From an uncultured Bacteroidales bacterium (GTDB taxonomy: Bacteria; Bacteroidota; Bacteroidia; Bacteroidales; UBA932), in NCBI GenBank assembly GCA_947305045.1, contig CAMZCW010000066.1, positions 1 to 10,616 of the forward strand: a stretch of 10,616 nucleotides of DNA, read 5' to 3'. Under the pieces are notes generated by a model, which made no database searches, was not told the DNA's origin, and was given only the letters and a program-made list of their open reading frames with translations. Below, piece after piece: positions 1 through 6,533 of the stretch. Every line of letters starts with the position of its first letter. Position 1 is the stretch's first letter. The position numbers and the translations under genes are program-made.

Positions 1-1004
1 GTGTGGAGGCCATCAAGCACATGGTGTTCCCGGATGCCAAGTACCGCTGCGCCGTCAAGGCCGTGGACAAGAACGATGAGGCCAAGGTGGGCGATGCCCT
101 CAACAAGATTGCCGCCCAGGATCCCACCATCGGCGTGGAATATTCCAAGGAACTGCGCCAGACCATCCTTACCGGCATGGGCGAGCAGCACATCAACTAC
201 GTGAAGTGGAGAGTCACCAACGAGTTCAAGCAGAACATCGAACTCTACGCTCCCAAGGTGCCGTACCGCGAGACCATCACCAAGATTGCAACGGCCCAGT
301 ACCGTCACAAGAAGCAGTCCGGCGGCGCCGGTCAGTTCGGTGAGGTGCATCTGCTGGTTTGCCCGTACGTGGAAGGCCAGGAAGCTCCCAAGAACTTCAA
401 GATTGATGGCAAGGATGTAGTGTTCAACTTCAAGAGCCAGGACATCACGGACCTGGAGTGGGGTGGCAAGCTGGAATTCTACAACTGCGTTGTGGGTGGT
501 TCCATCGACCTTTCCTTCATGCCCGCTATCCTCAAGGGTATTAAGTCCAAGATGGAAGAAGGCCCGCTCACCGGTTCCTACGCCCGCGACATCCGCGTGT
601 ATGTGTACGACGGTAAGATGCACCCGGTGGATTCCAAGGAAATCGCCTTCATCATCGCTGGCCGTAACGCCTTCAAGGAGGCCTTCCGCAATGCCGGTCC
701 CAAGATCCTGGAGCCCATCTACAATGTGGACATCTTCACTCCCAACGAGTATGTGGGTCCTTGCATGAGCGACCTTAATACCCGTCGCGGCATGATCATG
801 AACCAGGATATGGAGAAGGGCTTCACCGTGCTGCACGCCCGCGTGCCGCTGGCCGAGCTCTACCGCTACTCCACCATCCTCAGCTCCCTCACCGGCGGTT
901 CTGCCACCTTCCAGATGAAGTTCGCGGAATACGTCCAGGTGCCGGCCGACGTCCAGACCAAGCTGCTGGCCGAATACGCCGCCCAGGAACAGGAAGAGGA
1001 CTAA
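1..1004 (+). CDS. fusA2: Elongation factor G, EF-G2-like paralogue (3' part, domains III-V)
   Basis: Partial: the frame is open from the left edge, and the first full codon (GTG at 3) is an internal Val. The 333 visible residues cover EF-G domain III (about 1-85, with LTGMGEQHI), domain IV (about 86-240, with HKKQSGGAGQFGEVHL) and domain V (about 240-330, with PKILEPIYNVDIFTP and YSTILSSLTGGSATFQMKF). Domain IV carries roughly 20 extra residues (around KNFKIDGKDVVFNF to LEWGGK) and reads GPLTGSYARDIRV where ordinary EF-G has GPLAGYPV. As I recall, these are marks of the Bacteroidota EF-G2 paralogue, whose Bacteroides member promotes ribosomal translocation without needing GTP hydrolysis and matters during starvation. 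The G domain lies outside the window, so GTPase status cannot be judged. Ends in an acidic tail (EQEEED-like). High GC, unlike the gene that follows 17 bases later. Elongation-factor family is certain; the EF-G2 assignment and symbol are probable. Confidence 0.9.
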   Translation, partial: VEAIKHMVFPDAKYRCAVKAVDKNDEAKVGDALNKIAAQDPTIGVEYSKELRQTILTGMGEQHINYVKWRVTNEFKQNIELYAPKVPYRETITKIATAQYRHKKQSGGAGQFGEVHLLVCPYVEGQEAPKNFKIDGKDVVFNFKSQDITDLEWGGKLEFYNCVVGGSIDLSFMPAILKGIKSKMEEGPLTGSYARDIRVYVYDGKMHPVDSKEIAFIIAGRNAFKEAFRNAGPKILEPIYNVDIFTPNEYVGPCMSDLNTRRGMIMNQDMEKGFTVLHARVPLAELYRYSTILSSLTGGSATFQMKFAEYVQVPADVQTKLLAEYAAQEQEED

Positions 1005-1021
1005 AGTATTGAGATACTCTT

Positions 1022-1522
1022 ATGAAAACTTTTGTCAAACTCCTTGGGCTTTTTTGCTGCCTGACAGCTCTGTTTAATTCCTGTAACATTCATGAATATC
1101 CTCCAGAGGAGCATTATATGCTAGAAATTGATGGAGATTTATGGTGGGTCAAACATCAAGATATCGCGACATTGGGAGGCCTTGTAATCAGCGGAGACTG
1201 GACAACGCCCGGCTCGGGGAGTTTTCATTTTGTTCAAGTCCATGTAGCCAAGTCTAAAATCATCTTTCAAGATGGCAAAGAAACACGGTTCACTAATTGT
1301 CACCAAATTGACCCTGCCAAGAAATATACTGTGACAGTATGGGATCATAACGATGGTACATCTACCACTACAGTCCGGTTTTTTCATGAAAATTTGACAG
1401 GAGTATGGTATTACGAAGGTGATCGTTTGGTACTGAGAGACAATAATAATGAAGTATACAAAAAGATAGAGCTGGAGTATGGTGGGCCTGTGAGTAAAGG
1501 TGGTTGTGTCTCAGCAAGATGA
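1022..1522 (+). CDS. Small lipoprotein of unknown function
   Basis: Encodes 166 aa. It starts with a lipoprotein signal peptide (MKTFVKLLGLFCCLTALFNSC), a loose lipobox with the lipidated Cys at residue 21. The mature start, CNIHEYPPEEHYMLEIDGD, resembles the IHEWP-type openings of some Bacteroidales FimB/Mfa2-like fimbrial anchor lipoproteins, but I do not recognise the rest. The body alternates short hydrophobic and polar stretches (KYTVTVWDHNDGTSTTTVRFF, then GVWYYEGDRLVLRDNN), as expected for a beta-sandwich. It begins 17 bases after the EF-G stop and is followed by a hairpin terminator, so it may be read through from fusA2. No convincing promoter of its own was seen. Codon use is clearly AT-richer than the flanking EF-G and transglutaminase genes, which suggests a recently acquired or fast-evolving surface gene. 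It could be a truncated relic of a longer anchor protein. Confidence 0.75.
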   Translation: MKTFVKLLGLFCCLTALFNSCNIHEYPPEEHYMLEIDGDLWWVKHQDIATLGGLVISGDWTTPGSGSFHFVQVHVAKSKIIFQDGKETRFTNCHQIDPAKKYTVTVWDHNDGTSTTTVRFFHENLTGVWYYEGDRLVLRDNNNEVYKKIELEYGGPVSKGGCVSAR

Positions 1523-1550
1523 GTTTGACGGGTGCGAAACCCACACAAAT

Positions 1551-1593
1551 TACCCCCGAGAGCCAATTTTTGGTTATCCCGGGGGTATTTTTA
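1551..1593 (+). terminator. Rho-independent terminator after the small lipoprotein
   Basis: Arms TACCCCCG (1551-1558) and CGGGGGTA (1580-1587) pair perfectly. A smaller inner stem, CCAA (1563-1566) with TTGG (1570-1573), lies inside, and the T-rich run ATTTTTAT follows. It sits about 30 bases after the lipoprotein stop. The right arm could instead pair with TACCCCCCG at 1602-1610, giving a competing hairpin with a T/A-rich loop. Confidence 0.75.
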
Positions 1594-1634
1594 TACCTTT
1601 TTACCCCCCGGAGTATAGCGTTTTTGGGATTCTT

Positions 1635-1652
1635 TTGTTACTTTTGTAACAA
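1635..1652. promoter_or_regulatory. Perfect inverted repeat over the -7 box, possible operator
   Basis: TTGTTAC (1635-1641) and GTAACAA (1646-1652) are exact inverted copies around a TTTT centre, forming an 18-base dyad that contains the whole -7 box. Its position on the RNA-polymerase contact site fits a repressor operator. Part of the symmetry could be chance, because the -7 consensus itself supplies several of the bases. Confidence 0.35.
1639..1646 (+). promoter_or_regulatory. Bacteroidota-type promoter -7 box for the peptide/M64 unit
   Basis: TACTTTTG matches the Bacteroidota -7 consensus TAnnTTTG exactly. Transcription would start near 1651-1654, about 17 bases before the ATG of the 49-aa peptide at 1670. 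I see no good TTTG at the usual 19-21 base spacing upstream (that stretch reads AGCG then T-rich), so the -33 half is weak. The box lies inside a perfect inverted repeat (1635-1652). Confidence 0.6.
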
Positions 1653-1669
1653 TCAGCCACATTATCGCT

Positions 1670-1819
1670 ATGAAACAAACCTATTTGGAACCTGACGTGC
1701 AGGTACTGTTCCTCTCTATGGAGAACAGAGTCCTCACCGCCAGCAATGAGGGATTCGACGTAAATCCGTTCGATCCCGGATTCTCTTCACCGTCACCTTT
1801 TCCCGATTTCACCTTTTAA
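1670..1819 (+). CDS. 49-aa peptide of unknown function upstream of the M64 peptidase
   Basis: A short gene: ATG at 1670, TAA at 1817-1819. The protein opens MKQTYLEPDVQVLFLSMENR, continues VLTASNEGFDVNPFDPG and ends FSSPSPFPDFTF. The first 24 residues read like a leader (basic start, a Pro near position 8, a hydrophobic stretch), followed by an Asp/Pro/Phe/Ser-rich tail beginning at about TASNEG. I recall many unannotated Bacteroidales peptides of about 50 residues with the same plan (MKKxYxxP, a hydrophobic middle, a small-residue step such as LAGS or LTAS, then an acidic tail). A -7 box lies just upstream, and the stop is 11 bases before the M64 start, so the two are probably co-transcribed. 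There is no lipobox or clear Sec signal. Function unknown: it could be an exported peptide, a substrate or inhibitor of the peptidase, or a translated leader. Confidence 0.7.
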   Translation: MKQTYLEPDVQVLFLSMENRVLTASNEGFDVNPFDPGFSSPSPFPDFTF

Positions 1820-1830
1820 TTGAGCGCGCT

Positions 1831-3906
1831 ATGAAAAAGAGTTTTATTATTGCTTTGATAGCGGTATTCCCGCTCATGTTTTCCTGTTCAAAGGAAGTAT
1901 CTGTAGAGGCGACGGAGGTAGAAACGCCTGAAATACAGGTGGCTCCGTGGATTCCCGTGGAGTATAAAGAGGTGGAAGCCCTTCCAGGTAACCATATCTT
2001 AACCGCTGGTTTTGGTGATGATACCAAGTCACATTTAGTAATGAATGGGACGGGAACCCATGCCGACATTCTGTTTGACAGCGGGGATTCATTTAAAATG
2101 ATGGGCTATACTACAGATTATTATCAAACTGCAAATTATTCAACTTCCCAGACCGGTGCGAAAGTAGATTTTTCTACAGGGACTACTATTGATTATACAG
2201 AGAATGGCCTGCATTGCGTATATCCCGCTTCTGCTTTTCAGGGGCTTACATTCATTGTTTCTGAGGAGTATATTAGGGTAGGTATCCCTTCGGCTCAGAC
2301 GGCTGTTGCCAATGGTGTGGATCCTAAAGCAAATTTATCGTATGCACAGGCAGCTTCGCAAAGTGCGGATTTACATTTCAAGAATGCGGTTTCACTTATT
2401 AAATTCCGTCTGTCAGGTGCTGTTATCAGCCAGGTTAAATCCATTTCTTTTAAAAGTGTCTCAAAAATAGCCGGTGACTTTCTCCTTTCTCTGGCAAGCA
2501 GCAATCCGGCTTTTGCATCTGGTACTTATGATGGATTGAACAATTCTCGCGAGGTGGTTCTATCCGGTGATGATTTCGCCGAGGGTGTAGATTATTACAT
2601 TGCACTTGCTCCCTGTAATCTTGATGGATTCACTATGACCTTTTCCAATAGTGATGGCAAAAAGAAGGTTAAAAAGGTATTTAATGGCTCTCTTCTTTTA
2701 AACCGTTCCACCATTACTGATTTTGGCACAATTGCATTGGGGGACAGTTTCCCCGCCGCAGAACCGGCGCTTACTCCCTATATGTCCGCCACGGCAGGAG
2801 CTAGCAAAGCTGTGACCATCTGTGTTATTCCGGACGGTTTTAGGGAAAGCGAGTTGGATGACTATGAATTACAGGCCAAATCGGGTATTGATGCGCTCTT
2901 TAACACGGAACCCTATAAAACTTATAAGAACTACTTTAACGTATGGATTCTTAAAAAAGCATCAAATGAAAGCGGCGCTAATAAAACGGATGGAAGCGGA
3001 AACATAACCGAAGCCCATGACTGCTACTTCCAGTCAAAGTGGGGTGGTGCCAATTACTCCGACATGAGCGCAAATGAAAACAGGGTTTACTCTTTTGTGG
3101 AAGATAACTGTCCTGATTTATTGAATGGAAGTCATACAATTAGTGAAGTTCCCATTCTCATTATTATCAATGATAGCCGTTATGGAGGTATAGCCCATAG
3201 CTCTGGTTCGGGAAAGACCTATTGTATGGTTCCAATCACTAGCGGAACCTTGAGCTGGTCTTATCCCGATACCGAAGCTGCCAGTGTAGATGCAACGCCA
3301 TCGAATACTCGGGCAGTATCGTCAGAGGAAAAAGAAACTTACGGACTGAAGAATTCGGGAACTTGGCGCAATACATTAGTACACGAGTTTGGTGGCCACA
3401 GTTTTGGCCGACTGCTGGATGAGTATTGGTATTCCTCTTATTATGGATCAGGAGGCGAAATCAGTTCTCATAACTGGACGGTTCCTTTCGGCCTTAACAT
3501 TTCCGGTACAAGAACTAATGAAGATACCCCTTGGTCAGCTCTGTTAACAGCTGCAAATAAAGATAAGATGACAGCAACAGGAAAGACAACACAGTATTCT
3601 CGTATTGGTGTTTTTCAGGGAGGGCAAGTATCCATGTTCAACCGTTGGCGCAGTGAACGTATCAGCTGCATGATAGATAACCGTTTCTATTTTTCCACAT
3701 GGCAAAGGTGGTTGATTGTGAACCGGATAATGACATTGGCCGGGGCCGCCGCGGTGGATTTTGATACTTTCCTTGCCCATGATGTGCCAGAAGACCCGGT
3801 GCGTGATTCGGGCACTCCTGTCATGTTGCCGGACGGTTTGGTTAATAGCATCCCTCCTGTACCTGTACCGATGCTACCCCCGCCCGTTTTCCACGAGGAT
3901 TGGTAG
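1831..3906 (+). CDS. M64-family (IgA peptidase-like) zinc metallopeptidase lipoprotein with N-terminal fimbrillin-like domain
   Basis: Encodes 691 aa. The signal peptide ends in a loose lipobox (LMFSC, Cys19), so it is probably a surface or periplasmic lipoprotein. Residues about 45-310 look like a fimbrillin/Mfa-like beta domain (ADILFDSGDSFKMMGYTT, HCVYPASAF, NAVSLIKFRLSG, then SKIAGDF). From about residue 325 the M64 peptidase domain begins (VTICVIPDGFRESELDDY, then YFNVWILKKAS). The metal motif HEFGGHSFGRLLDEY places His518, Glu519, His523, Asp530 and Glu531. As printed the spacing is HExxxH, which I believe is common in Bacteroidales members. A tail of about 40 residues (from 650) is Pro-rich (PPVPVPMLPPPVFHEDW). 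The family is named for clostridial IgA proteases, but substrates of Bacteroidales members are mostly unknown, so IgA cleavage should not be assumed. Composition is AT-richer than genes on either side. It follows the 49-aa peptide gene by 11 bases. Confidence 0.88.
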   Translation: MKKSFIIALIAVFPLMFSCSKEVSVEATEVETPEIQVAPWIPVEYKEVEALPGNHILTAGFGDDTKSHLVMNGTGTHADILFDSGDSFKMMGYTTDYYQTANYSTSQTGAKVDFSTGTTIDYTENGLHCVYPASAFQGLTFIVSEEYIRVGIPSAQTAVANGVDPKANLSYAQAASQSADLHFKNAVSLIKFRLSGAVISQVKSISFKSVSKIAGDFLLSLASSNPAFASGTYDGLNNSREVVLSGDDFAEGVDYYIALAPCNLDGFTMTFSNSDGKKKVKKVFNGSLLLNRSTITDFGTIALGDSFPAAEPALTPYMSATAGASKAVTICVIPDGFRESELDDYELQAKSGIDALFNTEPYKTYKNYFNVWILKKASNESGANKTDGSGNITEAHDCYFQSKWGGANYSDMSANENRVYSFVEDNCPDLLNGSHTISEVPILIIINDSRYGGIAHSSGSGKTYCMVPITSGTLSWSYPDTEAASVDATPSNTRAVSSEEKETYGLKNSGTWRNTLVHEFGGHSFGRLLDEYWYSSYYGSGGEISSHNWTVPFGLNISGTRTNEDTPWSALLTAANKDKMTATGKTTQYSRIGVFQGGQVSMFNRWRSERISCMIDNRFYFSTWQRWLIVNRIMTLAGAAAVDFDTFLAHDVPEDPVRDSGTPVMLPDGLVNSIPPVPVPMLPPPVFHEDW

Positions 3907-3908
3907 TT

Positions 3909-3940
3909 TTTGTTAATCGAATCTGTGTCAATTATTTAAC
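3909..3940 (+). promoter_or_regulatory. Weak candidate promoter for the transglutaminase-like gene
   Basis: TTTG (3909-3912) is followed after 20 bases by TATTTAAC (3933-3940). The spacing is right for a Bacteroidota promoter, but the -7 box matches only TA and the first T. Transcription would begin at the left edge of the hairpin at 3942-3975, placing that hairpin at the 5' end of the message. Confidence 0.25.
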
Positions 3941-3941
3941 T

Positions 3942-3975
3942 GAATACCCTGCCGGCAAAGTGCAGCAGGGTATTC
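3942..3975 (+). terminator. 11-bp perfect hairpin between the M64 and transglutaminase-like genes
   Basis: GAATACCCTGC (3942-3952) and GCAGGGTATTC (3965-3975) are exact inverted copies with a 12-base loop. The stem suits a terminator for the M64 transcript, but only a weak T-run (TTCTTG) follows. It ends 16 bases before the next start codon, so it could instead be a 5'-leader structure of the downstream gene. Confidence 0.5.
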
Positions 3976-3991
3976 TTGTAAGCAATTGAGT

Positions 3992-6469
3992 ATGAAAGTA
4001 TTGCTCAAAACCCTGTTCCTTCTGCTGCTGGCCTCTTGCGTTGGTGGCCCGTACCACAATGACTTCCTGGCGCGGCGGGAGGCGGATAATGGCGCGCTGA
4101 AGCCGTTTATGGCGCTGCCGGAGGGGATATCGGCCCGGGAAAGGGAGGCGCTGGAGTTCCTTTATGCGTACATGCCGGCGGCCGATGTTACGGACTACAG
4201 TCCGGAATTCTACCTGCAGAGCGTGCGGCAGAGCTTCCGGGCCCGCGAGGAGATGGGCTGGAAGGTGCCGGAGCGGGAGTTTCGCCACTTTGTGCTGCCG
4301 CTAAGGGTGAACAACGAAAGCCTGGACAGTGCCCGGACGGTCTTTTACCGGGAACTGAAGCCCCGCGTAGAGGGAAAAACCATGCAGGAGGCCATTCTGG
4401 AGGTAAATCACTGGTGTCATGAGAAGGTGACCTACCAGCCTTCGGACGCGCGCACCATGTCGCCCCTGAACTTGGTCAAGAACACCTTGGGCCGATGCGG
4501 GGAGGAATCCACCTTCACCGTAACGGCGCTCCGAAGCGTGGGTATTCCCGCTCGGCAGGTGTACACCCCGCGGTGGGCGCACACGGATGACAACCACGCA
4601 TGGGTGGAGGCCTGGGCCGATGGGGAGTGGCACTTCCTGGGCGCCTGCGAGCCGGAACCCGTGCTGGATCTGGGATGGTTCAACGCCCCCGCCTCCCGCG
4701 CGATGCTCATGCACACCAAGGTCTTCGGCAAGTACGATGGGCCGGAGGAAGTGGTGCTGGAGAGCCCCAATTACACGGAGGTGAACCTGATTGACAATTA
4801 TGCCCGTACCGCCCTGATCCATTTCCGGATATTGCTGCCCGGCGGAACCCCCGCCAGCGGCGCCCGCGTGGACTTCTGCATCTACAATTACGCGGAATTC
4901 TATCCTGCCGTAACCAAGTATGCCGATGCTGACGGCCGCACTTTTCTTAGCGCCGGCTTGGGCGACATGCTGGTCTGGGCCTCCAAAGACGGCGCCTTCG
5001 GCTATGCGAAAGTCTCCTTCGGCCAGGACGCCGATGTGGGTATCACGTTAAACGGTCATTCTGGTTCAAACAGTCATTCTGAGCGCAGCGAAGAATCCCT
5101 CACCATTGTCCCTCCTGCAGAAACGGCTAATCTTCCGGAAGTTACGCCGGAACTTCGGGCTGCGAACAACCGCCGCTTTGCCCAGGAAGATTCCCTGAGG
5201 CATGCCTACGAAGCCACTTTCCCGGCAGGGGACAAGGCCCGGGGCAACTGGCGCACCATCCAGGCTTTCCGCCAAAAAGAGAACCAGGAACGAGTGAACC
5301 AGGTGCTGACCGCCCTCAGCACCAAGGACCTCCAAGACATAACTCCGGAACTACTGGAGGATTATTATTCGGCCGAAAACTTCCTGGGCGCCCGGGTGGA
5401 GGACGAATTCCTTACGCCTTTCTATGGTTTTTTCCGGGAGCATCCGCTGCCCGTGAGAACCCCGCAGGAACTGGTGCAGTGGGTACAGGAGAACATAACC
5501 ATTGACGATAACCCCAGGGCCTGGAACATCCCCATGTCGCCCGCAGGTGTGTATCTAAGCCGGAAGGCAAGCCCCCGTTCCCGGGACATTTTCTTTGTAT
5601 CGGCCGCCCGCGCCCTGGGTTTTGACATGCAGAAAGATCCCGTAACGGGAAAGGTTCCTTACCTGGACGGCGAGGTGGAAAAGGCTCCCAAGGGGACGCT
5701 GCGGCTCACTTATACGCCATCGGCCAGCCTGGACAATCCCAAGTACTACAGCCATTTCACCCTGTCCAAGCTGGAGGACGGAAGGCCGCGCCTCCTTACT
5801 TTTGACGAAGGGGAAGTGGATATGGGCGGCGGCGTGGACTGGGCGCACGTGTTCAAAGACGGCTACCCGCTGGACGCCGGAGAATACTTGCTGGTATCCG
5901 GAAACCGCCTCTCGGACGGCTCTGTGCCCGTTTCCATGGCCATCTTCACGCTTCCGGCCGATGAAACCACCACCGTGGAACTAAGGATTGAGGAACCCTC
6001 GGACGGCGTGCCTGTCATCGGCTCGTTTGATGCCGAAACCCTTTTCCTGCCGGAAGGCGGCGCATCGGCATCCGTCCTGTCGGCCGTGGGCAGGGGCTTT
6101 TATGCCCTGGCGGTTCTGGAGCCCGGAAAGGAGCCCACGAACCATTTCCTGCGGGATTTGGCGGCAGCCAGGGAACAGTTGGAGAGCTGGAGCCGGCCCA
6201 TCGTCCTGCTTTGCCCGGATCAGCCTTCCCTGGAGCGTCTGCAAAAGGAATTGAAGGAAGGCCGATACGGCAAGCTGCCCTCTACGGTGCTCTTTGGCGT
6301 GGATGAGGGCGCCGTCCTTGAAGGCATCACTGCCGGAATGCAGCTGAAAAAGCCCGCACGCCTGCCGCTGGTAATCCTTGCCGATACCTTTAACCGCGTG
6401 TTCTTCTGCTCGGAAGGGTACAGTATCGGCCTTGGCGAGCGGATTGCGGCCCTGGTATTCCGTTTTTAA
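3992..6469 (+). CDS. Transglutaminase-like domain lipoprotein with degenerate second copy and thioredoxin-like C-terminus
   Basis: Encodes 825 aa. I chose ATG 3992 because it gives a perfect lipoprotein signal (LLLLASC, Cys16); a TTG at 3986 is an alternative. The order is: helical region; transglutaminase-like papain-fold domain (about 120-225) with Cys169 in GRCGEES and His202 in DDNHAWVEAW; a beta-sandwich region (about 265-350); a linker holding HSERSEES (362-369); a second region (about 430-570) that resembles the first domain (SPAGVYLSRK, then SARALGFD) but has SPRSRD where the catalytic Cys should be; a beta region; and a thioredoxin-like C-terminus (EPTNHFLRDLAAAREQLESW, then PSTVLFG) without a Cys pair. 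The usual third catalytic Asp is not obvious: the position reads LGACEPEP. Long proteins of this plan occur in Bacteroidales as predicted transglutaminase-like lipoproteins. The reaction is uncertain; protease or amidase activity on surface peptides is as likely as cross-linking. High GC. Confidence 0.88.
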   Translation: MKVLLKTLFLLLLASCVGGPYHNDFLARREADNGALKPFMALPEGISAREREALEFLYAYMPAADVTDYSPEFYLQSVRQSFRAREEMGWKVPEREFRHFVLPLRVNNESLDSARTVFYRELKPRVEGKTMQEAILEVNHWCHEKVTYQPSDARTMSPLNLVKNTLGRCGEESTFTVTALRSVGIPARQVYTPRWAHTDDNHAWVEAWADGEWHFLGACEPEPVLDLGWFNAPASRAMLMHTKVFGKYDGPEEVVLESPNYTEVNLIDNYARTALIHFRILLPGGTPASGARVDFCIYNYAEFYPAVTKYADADGRTFLSAGLGDMLVWASKDGAFGYAKVSFGQDADVGITLNGHSGSNSHSERSEESLTIVPPAETANLPEVTPELRAANNRRFAQEDSLRHAYEATFPAGDKARGNWRTIQAFRQKENQERVNQVLTALSTKDLQDITPELLEDYYSAENFLGARVEDEFLTPFYGFFREHPLPVRTPQELVQWVQENITIDDNPRAWNIPMSPAGVYLSRKASPRSRDIFFVSAARALGFDMQKDPVTGKVPYLDGEVEKAPKGTLRLTYTPSASLDNPKYYSHFTLSKLEDGRPRLLTFDEGEVDMGGGVDWAHVFKDGYPLDAGEYLLVSGNRLSDGSVPVSMAIFTLPADETTTVELRIEEPSDGVPVIGSFDAETLFLPEGGASASVLSAVGRGFYALAVLEPGKEPTNHFLRDLAAAREQLESWSRPIVLLCPDQPSLERLQKELKEGRYGKLPSTVLFGVDEGAVLEGITAGMQLKKPARLPLVILADTFNRVFFCSEGYSIGLGERIAALVFRF
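5053..5103. repeat. Dispersed HSERSEES-type repeat inserted in frame in a coding sequence
   Basis: The core at 5073-5100 (GTCATTCTGAGCGCAGCGAA, then GAATCCCT) is a sequence I recognise as a widespread short repeat in metagenomic bacteria. It reads HSERSEES in one frame and FFAALRMT in reverse. It contains an imperfect dyad: ATTCT (5076-5080) with AGAAT (5092-5096), and CGC with GCG inside. A partial copy of its first nine bases (GTCATTCTG) lies 18 bases upstream at 5055-5063. The insertion keeps the reading frame and falls in an apparent interdomain linker. Confidence 0.7.
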
Positions 6470-6502
6470 CGGAAGAATCGCTTATACCTAAAAAAAATTC
6501 TG

Positions 6503-6510
6503 TAAATTTG
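6503..6510 (+). promoter_or_regulatory. -7 box of the phosphodiesterase/YpfJ operon
   Basis: TAAATTTG matches TAnnTTTG exactly and lies 24 bases before the ATG at 6534. This also argues against the in-frame GTG at 6510, which falls inside the promoter. No clear TTTG is found 19-21 bases upstream. Confidence 0.6.
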
Positions 6511-6533
6511 TGGGACTGATAACCGGACCTGAG

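Noticed and set aside
1005..1018. AGTAT/ATACT small dyad between EF-G and the lipoprotein
   Set aside because: Five AT-rich base pairs without a T-run; too weak to call a terminator or operator.
1504..1695. 63-aa open frame overlapping the lipoprotein end
   Set aside because: It is made of the terminator hairpin and promoter sequence and out of frame with the 49-aa peptide.
5066..5335. Minus-strand frame ending in FFAALRMT
   Set aside because: This is the reverse reading of the dispersed repeat and adjoining gene sequence, a well-known source of false small proteins.
6458..6474. TTCCG/CGGAA hairpin at the end of the transglutaminase-like gene
   Set aside because: Only five base pairs, overlaps the stop codon and has no T-run after it, so not called as a terminator.
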